In this document: positions 22,588 through 27,636 of the stretch, one piece after another | How positions within the stretch are numbered: the stretch's first letter is position 1 | Layout of the letters: every line of letters starts with the position of its first letter | DNA from: CBDTYW01 sp965364735 | GTDB taxonomy: Bacteria; Actinomycetota; Nitriliruptoria; Nitriliruptorales; Nitriliruptoraceae | DNA: 27,636 bases | NCBI GenBank assembly: GCA_965364735.1 | Contig: CBDTYW010000013.1 | Coordinates: 1 to 27,636, forward strand | Direction of reading: 5' to 3' | The notes under the pieces: model-generated | Told to the model about the DNA's origin: nothing | Seen by the model: the letters and a program-made list of their open reading frames with translations, nothing else | Databases searched by the model: none | Made by a program: the position numbers and the translations under genes

Positions 22588-23090
22588 ACGGCGTTCGTCC
22601 GCGCGGCGAGCTCGCTGACCTTCTCGCGCAGCGACGGTGGCGCGACGACCTCGATCTCCGGACCCAGCGACAGGACATCGCAGGCGGTCGCCTCGAGCGA
22701 CCACATCCTGAACGACGCGAGGACCCAGCCTCGCTCGTCGGGGTCGGCGCCCCGCCGGACCCGGATCGGCTGGAGTCGTCGGAGGACCGCGGCCATGCGA
22801 CGCCCGTCGTGCGAGATCCTGACCTGCGCGCGCTGTGAGCGCCCCGGCCGGCGGAGGTCCGGTCCCCAGTCCTGTGGCCCGGAGAGCTCGGACCGGTATC
22901 CCTCCATCAGCTCGAACCCGCCGTTGCGCCCGCGGATGGCGATGATCGGTACCCCGGCGCCGGACAGAGATTCCAGGTCACGGATGATCGTGCGCTCGGA
23001 GACCTCGAGCCGACGGGCGAGCTCCGGCGCGGACATGCGGCCGCGGCGCTCCAGCAGGAGCAGCAGCTCGACGAGACGTCCGGCCCGCAT
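22554..23090 (-). CDS. Short YafY-type HTH regulator lacking the WYL core
   Basis: 178 residues from the ATG at 23090. An earlier ATG at 23144 would run through the palindrome and is rejected. The N-terminal winged helix is clear: LLLLERRGRMSAPELARRLE, then VSERTIIRDLESLSGAGVPI and NGGFELMEGY. The usual central WYL domain is missing. The C-terminus VRISHDGRRMAAVLRRLQ through LGPEIEVVAPPSLREKVSEL looks like the WCX domain alone. Full-length relatives are about 320 residues. It is divergent from an SRPBCC gene, and a 25-base palindrome lies between them, so it most likely controls both. Confidence 0.82.
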   Translation of the reverse strand: MRAGRLVELLLLLERRGRMSAPELARRLEVSERTIIRDLESLSGAGVPIIAIRGRNGGFELMEGYRSELSGPQDWGPDLRRPGRSQRAQVRISHDGRRMAAVLRRLQPIRVRRGADPDERGWVLASFRMWSLEATACDVLSLGPEIEVVAPPSLREKVSELAARTNAVYADADAASES

Positions 23091-23114
23091 GCCACACTTC
23101 CGACGGTTGTGAGG

Positions 23115-23139
23115 ATACCTGTCAACAGATGTCAGGTAT
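23115..23139. promoter_or_regulatory. 25-bp palindrome, likely operator of the YafY-type regulator
   Basis: Perfect outer arms ATACCTG (23115-23121) and CAGGTAT (23133-23139) surround an 11-base centre. One mismatch inwards the symmetry continues with CA/TG, so nine of ten bases match. The core CTGTCA/TGTCAG fits what I recall of operators of this regulator class. It lies 25 bases before the regulator's ATG and 65 bases before the SRPBCC ATG. Confidence 0.6.
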
Positions 23140-23203
23140 GGCATGGCATGGTGCGCTCAGCGCCGGAACCTCCCGACGCTGTCCGCACGCATGGAGCAGC
23201 AAG

Positions 23204-23641
23204 ATGAGCACCGAAGTCAGCATCGAGATCGACGCACCACGCGAGGACGTCTGGGCGGTCGTCTCACGCCCCGACCAGTTCGCGACCTGGCCGTCGAGCG
23301 TGCTCACCGTCACCGGCGCGGACGGAGGCGCCCGGGTCGGCCAGAAGATCAAGCTGGAATCCGAGGCGAACCCCGGCAAGAAGTTCGGCCTCAACGTCAA
23401 GGTGGTCGACGCTCCGAGTCGCCTGGTGTTCTCGAGCGGCATGCCCTTCGGCCTGTTCACGGGCACTCGGACCTACGCGATCGATGATCTGGGCGGAGGT
23501 CGTAGCCGCTTCACGATGCGCGAGGACTACACCGGGCCGATGGCTGGCATGATCTCGAAGTCGATCCCGGACCTGCAGCCGTCGTTCGACAAGTTCGCGT
23601 CGGGGCTGAAGGCCAAGGTCGAGTCCGGGGCGGCGTCATGA
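23204..23641 (+). CDS. SRPBCC family protein under YafY-type control
   Basis: 145 residues from ATG 23204, with GGAG 7-11 bases upstream. It opens VSIEIDAPREDVWAVVSRPDQFATWPSSV, a standard SRPBCC start, continues with GQKIKLESEANPGKKFGL and VVDAPSRLVFSSGMPFGLFTG, and ends in a helix (LQPSFDKFASGLK). The DAP...W...W pattern and short length are those of AHSA1/polyketide-cyclase-like pocket proteins. Genes of this kind are often found next to short YafY regulators, as here. The ligand is unknown. Its stop overlaps the start of the next gene (ATGA), so the two are co-expressed. Confidence 0.85.
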   Translation: MSTEVSIEIDAPREDVWAVVSRPDQFATWPSSVLTVTGADGGARVGQKIKLESEANPGKKFGLNVKVVDAPSRLVFSSGMPFGLFTGTRTYAIDDLGGGRSRFTMREDYTGPMAGMISKSIPDLQPSFDKFASGLKAKVESGAAS

Positions 23642-24057
23642 CGTCGCCAGAAGTCGAAGGCGTCGGCACGTCTGACGACCCGTGGATCCTCACGACCCCG
23701 CCGGGCAGGAGTGAGTTCGAGGCGTACCGCGACCCGGAGGCCGACCCGCCGGCGCTGGTCGTCCAGGTCGGCTCGACGCAGCTGCGTTATCACCTGTCCT
23801 GCATCGACGAGGTCCACGCGATGCTCCTCGAGCGCGGTGACTGGATGCTCCTGGGCAACGCCGACGAGAAGAAGCCGGTCAAGCCGGACACCCTTGAGGA
23901 GTGGGGGCGCGCCGACGACAACCCGGTCGGCGGGTACTACGGGTTCAAGAAGGGACTTCGCGGTCGCTTCGCGAACTACGTGCCGCCGGTCCTCGAGGTG
24001 CTCGGACTTGTCGAGCTCGAGCACAACGCACGCAACAACCGCATCCGCGCGATCTGA
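23638..24057 (+). CDS. Conserved hypothetical protein (DUF6855-like)
   Basis: 139 residues. The pattern GTSDDPWILTTPPG, YRDPEADPPALVVQVGST, DEVHAMLLERGDWMLLG, DNPVGGYYGFKKGLRGRF and NARNNRIRAI matches a family I recall as a conserved actinobacterial and proteobacterial protein of unknown function, possibly DUF6855. No catalytic motif is evident; the conserved WGRADDNPVGG and ARNNR stretches suggest a binding surface, perhaps for nucleic acid. It overlaps the SRPBCC gene by four bases and belongs to the same unit controlled by the YafY-type regulator. Confidence 0.8.
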   Translation: MTSPEVEGVGTSDDPWILTTPPGRSEFEAYRDPEADPPALVVQVGSTQLRYHLSCIDEVHAMLLERGDWMLLGNADEKKPVKPDTLEEWGRADDNPVGGYYGFKKGLRGRFANYVPPVLEVLGLVELEHNARNNRIRAI

Positions 24058-24066
24058 TCGGAGGGC

Positions 24067-24072
24067 TAGCCT
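24067..24072 (+). promoter_or_regulatory. Candidate -10 hexamer TAGCCT with adjacent palindrome
   Basis: GCTAGCCT fits the TANNNT pattern. CTGTC-GT-GACAG (24071-24082), a 12-bp perfect palindrome, overlaps its end and the expected start of transcription. The half-site CTGTC also occurs in the operator at 23115. Confidence 0.35.
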
Positions 24073-24111
24073 GTCGTGACAGATCGAGTCCACGTGCCCT
24101 GAGGTCGGTCC

Positions 24112-24864
24112 ATGACGTCACCTCCCGACACCGGAGCCTTCGCCGGACGGACCGCGTTGGTCACCGGTGCTGCGTCCGGGATCGGCTTCGCGATGGCGAC
24201 GATGCTCCGCGACCAAGGCGCGACCGTCTTCGCGGGTGACCTCGATGCCTCCGGCGTCCCGAGCGCCTGCTTCGGCGTCCATGTCGACGTGAGCGACGAA
24301 GCCTCGATGGCGGCGTTCGTCGCACGGGCGATGGACGCAGCGGGACGTGTCGACGTGCTGATGAACAACGCCGGCATCGGCTCCACCACGAGCGTCGCGG
24401 CCTCGTCGGTCGAGGAGTGGGATCGCGTGTTCGCCGTGAACGCGCGGGGCGTGTTCCTCGGCATCCGCGCCGTCCTCCCACACATGCTCGCGCAGGGGAG
24501 CGGGGCGATCGTCAACACGGCCTCGGTCGCGGGGATGATCGGGCTGAAGGGGCGCGCGTCGTACTGCGCGTCGAAGGGCGCCGTCATCGCGCTCACCAAG
24601 CAGGTCGCCGTCGAGTACGCCGGCACGGGGATCCGCTGCAACTGCATCAGCCCCGGCACGGTCGACTCGCCGTGGGTGGGCCGCCTGCTCGACGAGGCGG
24701 ACGACCCGGTCGTGGCCCGCGCCGCGCTGACCGCCCGTCAGCCCATCGGGCGCCTCGGCAACGCCGACGAGATCGCCGCGGCCGCCGTCTACCTCGCCAG
24801 CGACGCCGCCGCGTTCGTGACCGGCACCAACCTCGTGATCGACGGCGGCCTCACCGCCGCCTGA
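24112..24864 (+). CDS. SDR dehydrogenase, probably acting in deoxy-sugar acid catabolism
   Basis: 250 residues from ATG 24112, with GAGG 7-10 bases upstream. It has TGAASGIG (residues 18-25), an Asp after the second strand (AGDLD, favouring NAD), NNAG at 85-88 and YCASK with Tyr151 and Lys155. The PGTVDSPWVGRLL and RQPIGRLGNADEIA stretches are typical of SDRs that pair with FAH-family hydrolases in the non-phosphorylating L-fucose or L-rhamnose route, where the SDR oxidises 2-keto-3-deoxy-L-fuconate or -rhamnonate. The next gene encodes exactly that kind of hydrolase 29 bases on. The pathway is an inference; the upstream dehydrogenase and dehydratase are not in the window. Confidence 0.9.
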   Translation: MTSPPDTGAFAGRTALVTGAASGIGFAMATMLRDQGATVFAGDLDASGVPSACFGVHVDVSDEASMAAFVARAMDAAGRVDVLMNNAGIGSTTSVAASSVEEWDRVFAVNARGVFLGIRAVLPHMLAQGSGAIVNTASVAGMIGLKGRASYCASKGAVIALTKQVAVEYAGTGIRCNCISPGTVDSPWVGRLLDEADDPVVARAALTARQPIGRLGNADEIAAAAVYLASDAAAFVTGTNLVIDGGLTAA

Positions 24865-24893
24865 CGTTGCTCACCTCCCATCAAGGACTGCAC

Positions 24894-25745
24894 GTGAAGC
24901 TTGCACGCATCGGGGCCCTCGGCCAGGAACGACCCGTGGTCGTCACCGACGACGGCACGATCCTCGATCTCTCATCCGTCACCGCCGACATCACGCCGAC
25001 CTTTCTTGCGGAAGCGGGGCTCGCGCGTGTTGCCGCGGCGGTGGCGTCGGAGACCTTGCCGACCTTCGACGGCGCCGGCATGCGCTTCGGCGCCCCGGTC
25101 ACCCGCCCCGGCAAGGTGGTCTGCATCGGCCTGAACTACGCCGCGCACGCCGAGGAGTCCGGGATGGGCGCACCGTCGGAGCCGGTCGTGTTCTTCAAGG
25201 CGTCGAACACCGTCGTGGGTCCGGACGACGACGTCATGATTCCGCGCGGCAGCAGCAAGACCGACTACGAGGTCGAGCTCGCGATCATCATCGGTGCGGA
25301 GGGCCGGTACCTCGAGAGCCGCGAGGACGCTCTCGCCATCATCGCCGGGTATGCCGTCAGCAACGACGTGTCCGAGCGTGAGTTCCAGATCGAGCGCGGC
25401 GGCCAGTGGGTCAAGGGCAAGTCCTGCGAGACGTTCAACCCGCTCGGCCCGTGGCTCGTGACCCCGGACGAGGTCGGCGACCCCGGCGCGCTCGCCATGA
25501 AGACCTGGGTGAACGGCGAGCTCCGTCAGGACGGCAACACCGACGACCTGATCTTCGACGTCGCCCACGTCGTCCAGTACCTCTCGCAGTTCATGGTCCT
25601 CGAGCCCGGCGACGTCATCAACACCGGCACCCCGCAGGGCGTCGCGTTCGGCGCGAACGATTTCCCGTACCTCGTTGCCGGCGACGTCATGGAGCTCGAG
25701 ATCGCCGGCCTCGGCCGCCAACGCCAGACCCTGCGCCAGGCCTGA
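24894..25745 (+). CDS. Fumarylacetoacetate hydrolase family protein (2,4-diketo-3-deoxy-L-fuconate hydrolase-like)
   Basis: 283 residues from a GTG at 24894, with AAGGA six bases upstream. The metal site is intact: SSKTDYEVELA supplies Glu126 and Glu128, and NDVSERE supplies Asp158. The sequence PGKVVCIGLNYAAHAEESGM, IERGGQWVKGKSCETFNPLG and TGTPQGV follow the pattern of hydrolases annotated as ureidoglycolate lyase or 2,4-diketo-3-deoxy-L-fuconate hydrolase. These split a 2,4-diketo acid into pyruvate and a shorter acid. The preceding SDR would make that diketo acid. Other FAH roles (acylpyruvate or aromatic catabolism) remain possible. Confidence 0.9.
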   Translation: MKLARIGALGQERPVVVTDDGTILDLSSVTADITPTFLAEAGLARVAAAVASETLPTFDGAGMRFGAPVTRPGKVVCIGLNYAAHAEESGMGAPSEPVVFFKASNTVVGPDDDVMIPRGSSKTDYEVELAIIIGAEGRYLESREDALAIIAGYAVSNDVSEREFQIERGGQWVKGKSCETFNPLGPWLVTPDEVGDPGALAMKTWVNGELRQDGNTDDLIFDVAHVVQYLSQFMVLEPGDVINTGTPQGVAFGANDFPYLVAGDVMELEIAGLGRQRQTLRQA

Positions 25746-25804
25746 CCCGAAGCTCGCAAGATGGCGGGCGGGGCAGGGGGGCGCGAGCGTGTCACGCGAC
25801 GGGC

Positions 25805-25810
25805 TAGCGT
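25805..25810 (+). promoter_or_regulatory. Candidate -10 hexamer TAGCGT for the PhoD gene
   Basis: GCTAGCGT lies 25 bases before the PhoD ATG. GCGTG-T-CACGC (25787-25797), an 11-base palindrome, is just upstream and could be a regulator site. Confidence 0.35.
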
Positions 25811-25835
25811 CGGCACCCGGGAGAGGTGTCACAAC

Positions 25836-27636
25836 ATGTCGTTGGATCGTCGTGGGTTCCTGAAGGCCGCGAGCGGGACGGCGGTTGGCCTCGCAGCCAT
25901 CGGCGTGCCGCGGGTGGCCGCCGGCGCTCAGGCTGGTGGCGACGTCTTCGTCCATGGCGTGGCCTCAGGAGACCCGCTGCCCGACGCCGTCATCATCTGG
26001 ACGCGCGTGACGCCGTCACCGGACGCCGTGCCCGGCTCGGCGATCGGTCAGGACGTCGAGGTGACGTGGGAGGTCTCGCGCGACCTCGCCTTCACCGCGG
26101 TCGTTGCCACCGGAACCGCAACAGTCACGTCCGCGACCGACCACACGTTGCACGTCGACGTCACCGGCCTCGACGCGGCATCGGACCACTGGTTCCGCTT
26201 CCTGGCGCTCGGGGAGACCTCGACGGTGGGCCGGACCCGCACCGCGCCACCGGCCGACGCGACCATCGACTGTCTCCGCCTCGGCGTCGTCACGTGCGCC
26301 GAGTGGGAGTTCGGGTACTTCGCCTCGTACCGCCACCTCGCCGCACGAGATGACCTCGACGCGATCCTCCACCTCGGCGACTACATCTACGAGTTCGGCC
26401 GTGACTACGGCGGTCTCGCGACGCCGGGCTCCGGGCTCAACCCGCCACGCAACCACGAGCCGGCCTACGAGATCACGACGCTGTCGGACTACCGCGTCCG
26501 CTACGGGCAGGCACGGACCGACGTCGACCTCCAGTCGTTGCACGCTGCCCACCCGTTCCTCGTCATGTACGACGACCACGAGATCACCAACGACGCATGG
26601 TCCGACGGCGCCGAGAACCACGACGACAGCGAGGGCGACTACGGGGTCCGTCAGGCCGGCGCCCGGCAGGCCTGGCGAGAGTGGATCCCGCTGCGTCGGC
26701 CCAACCCCGCCGACCCGGAGCAGGTGCACCGTCGTTTCCGGTTCGGGACGATGGTCGACCTCTGGATGCTCGATGTCCGTCGGTACCGCAGCGAGCACGT
26801 GACGAACGCGTTCGTCAGCTACTTCACCGTCGACCCCGCGGTTGACAGCCCGGACCGGACGATGCTCGGCGCCGAGCAGCTGGCGTGGCTGCTCGACGGG
26901 CTCGCCACGTCCGACGCGGCGTGGAAGGTGCTCGGCAACCCCGTGCCGTTCTTCCCGTTCCACGTGGGCACGGAGCTCGCGACCGTGCTGGAGCCGATCA
27001 CGAACCCGCTCGCCGGGACCGCCCCGCCGCTGTCCCCGCCGCTCCTGATCGACGACTGGAACGGCTACCGCTACGAGCAGGGCATCGTCATCGACGCGAT
27101 GCAGGCGATCACCGACGTCGTCGTCCTGACCGGCGACTACCACGAGTCCTTCGCCTCCGACATCCCCATCGACACCGGCAGCTACCGGGCTGACGGCAAC
27201 TCCGTCGGCGTCGAGTTCATCGCGCCGGCCGTCACGTCACCCGGCCTCGCGGAGACCCTGTCGCTCTCCGGCGCACCAGGAACCGAGGGCGCCGACGTCG
27301 TCTTCAAGGCGAACCTCGCGAGCGCGAACCCCTGGTGCCAGTACCACGAGGGCGTGAGCCAGGGCTACGGCGTCGTCGAGTTCACCGCTGACGGGGCGCA
27401 CTACGACTTCCACTTCGTGGACGACCGGCAGGACAACACGACCGGCCAGCAGTTCGCTGCGTCATGGTCGTCGGCGCGTGGAGCCGACGCGATCAGCGAG
27501 ATCGGCACGCCCATGCCGGACCGCGCCCGTCCCGCGAGCTCGGCGCCTCCCGCGCCCGTTCCGACCGACACGCCGACCTCGGCTCCGGCGCCGACGCAGC
27601 TTCCCGCGACCGGCGGCGGCATCGCAGCTGCTGCGG
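25836..27636 (+). CDS. phoD: PhoD-like alkaline phosphatase, Tat-exported with LPxTG motif, 3' end cut
   Basis: 600 residues are visible from ATG 25836; the gene runs off the window. The N-terminus LDRRGFLKAASGTAVGL is a twin-arginine signal, which suits export of a metal-loaded enzyme. A PhoD_N-like beta domain follows (FVHGVASGDPLPDAVIIWTR). The phosphatase core has HLGDYIYEF (residues 179-187), YDDHEITND (245-253) and TGDYHESF (432-439), which should hold the metal ions. PhoD enzymes release phosphate from mono- and diesters outside the cell. After the core comes a Pro/Ala/Ser/Thr-rich spacer (about 555-588) and LPATGG at residues 589-594, starting a sortase sorting signal; the hydrophobic helix and basic tail would lie past the edge. 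Confidence 0.93.
   Translation, partial: MSLDRRGFLKAASGTAVGLAAIGVPRVAAGAQAGGDVFVHGVASGDPLPDAVIIWTRVTPSPDAVPGSAIGQDVEVTWEVSRDLAFTAVVATGTATVTSATDHTLHVDVTGLDAASDHWFRFLALGETSTVGRTRTAPPADATIDCLRLGVVTCAEWEFGYFASYRHLAARDDLDAILHLGDYIYEFGRDYGGLATPGSGLNPPRNHEPAYEITTLSDYRVRYGQARTDVDLQSLHAAHPFLVMYDDHEITNDAWSDGAENHDDSEGDYGVRQAGARQAWREWIPLRRPNPADPEQVHRRFRFGTMVDLWMLDVRRYRSEHVTNAFVSYFTVDPAVDSPDRTMLGAEQLAWLLDGLATSDAAWKVLGNPVPFFPFHVGTELATVLEPITNPLAGTAPPLSPPLLIDDWNGYRYEQGIVIDAMQAITDVVVLTGDYHESFASDIPIDTGSYRADGNSVGVEFIAPAVTSPGLAETLSLSGAPGTEGADVVFKANLASANPWCQYHEGVSQGYGVVEFTADGAHYDFHFVDDRQDNTTGQQFAASWSSARGADAISEIGTPMPDRARPASSAPPAPVPTDTPTSAPAPTQLPATGGGIAAAA

Noticed and set aside
9063..23641. The three SRPBCC genes as recent duplicates
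   Set aside because: They share only the general fold pattern; lengths and motifs differ.
25746..25835. A PHO box before phoD
   Set aside because: Only a short GCGTG-T-CACGC palindrome was found; no repeated direct half-sites typical of PhoP binding.
1..27636. CRISPR arrays, tRNA genes, insertion sequences
   Set aside because: No regularly spaced repeats, no cloverleaf-like sequence and no transposase or integrase motifs were seen.

Overview
The window is a dense, GC-rich stretch of a bacterial chromosome. High GC with strong G/C at third codon positions, GTG starts, ATGA-type stop/start overlaps, a cell-wall-binding repeat protein, a C-terminal LPATGG sorting motif, and P450/SRPBCC/TetR clusters all point to an actinobacterium. 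The deep lineage is not fixed by the sequence; Acidimicrobiia or Nitriliruptoria-like groups are my guess. I see no rRNA, tRNA, insertion sequence, integrase or CRISPR array.

Layout. 1-535: 3' end of a CW_binding_2 protein. 564-1082 (-): a small three-helix membrane protein of the PycTM/DUF5706 type (Pycsar-effector fold), divergent from a PhnA/YjdM zinc-ribbon protein. 1514-4483 (+): an ABM-domain protein, then an M16 peptidase pair (active plus inactive subunit). 4517-6770: a small helical protein, a Trm11-like methyltransferase (-) and a Nudix hydrolase (-). 6800-6925 (-): an apparent gene remnant. 7060-9530: a sterol-methyltransferase-like enzyme, an SDR (-) and an SRPBCC protein. 9588-11202: two tiny ORFs chained by stop/start overlaps to a PlsC-type acyltransferase. 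11277-12230: a DUF2237 protein whose conserved frame has no ordinary start codon, and a secreted acidic protein (-). 12350-15967: a fused HyuA-HyuB 5-oxoprolinase-type enzyme behind a perfect 16-bp palindrome. 16076-18395: a TetR-SRPBCC-P450 operon. 18417-21661 (-): a lipoprotein and an NTE-type patatin phospholipase with two cyclic-nucleotide-binding domains. 21784-24057: an MBL-fold hydrolase, a short YafY-type regulator (-), and the divergent SRPBCC plus conserved hypothetical pair it probably controls. 24112-25745: an SDR and an FAH-family hydrolase resembling late steps of the non-phosphorylating L-fucose/L-rhamnose route. 25836-end: a PhoD-like phosphatase with Tat signal and LPxTG motif, cut by the window edge.

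Themes. Several units look like small-molecule catabolism or lipid chemistry (SMT-like enzyme, P450, SRPBCC proteins, SDRs, FAH hydrolase, acyltransferase, patatin). A TANNNT motif, usually preceded by C, precedes many transcription units and probably marks housekeeping -10 elements. Several genes end in short hairpins without a T-tract. The items most worth a second look are the orphan PycTM protein, the micro-ORF/acyltransferase cassette, the DUF2237 gene with an apparent ATC start, the palindromic operators, the SMT-like enzyme and the LPxTG-anchored PhoD.
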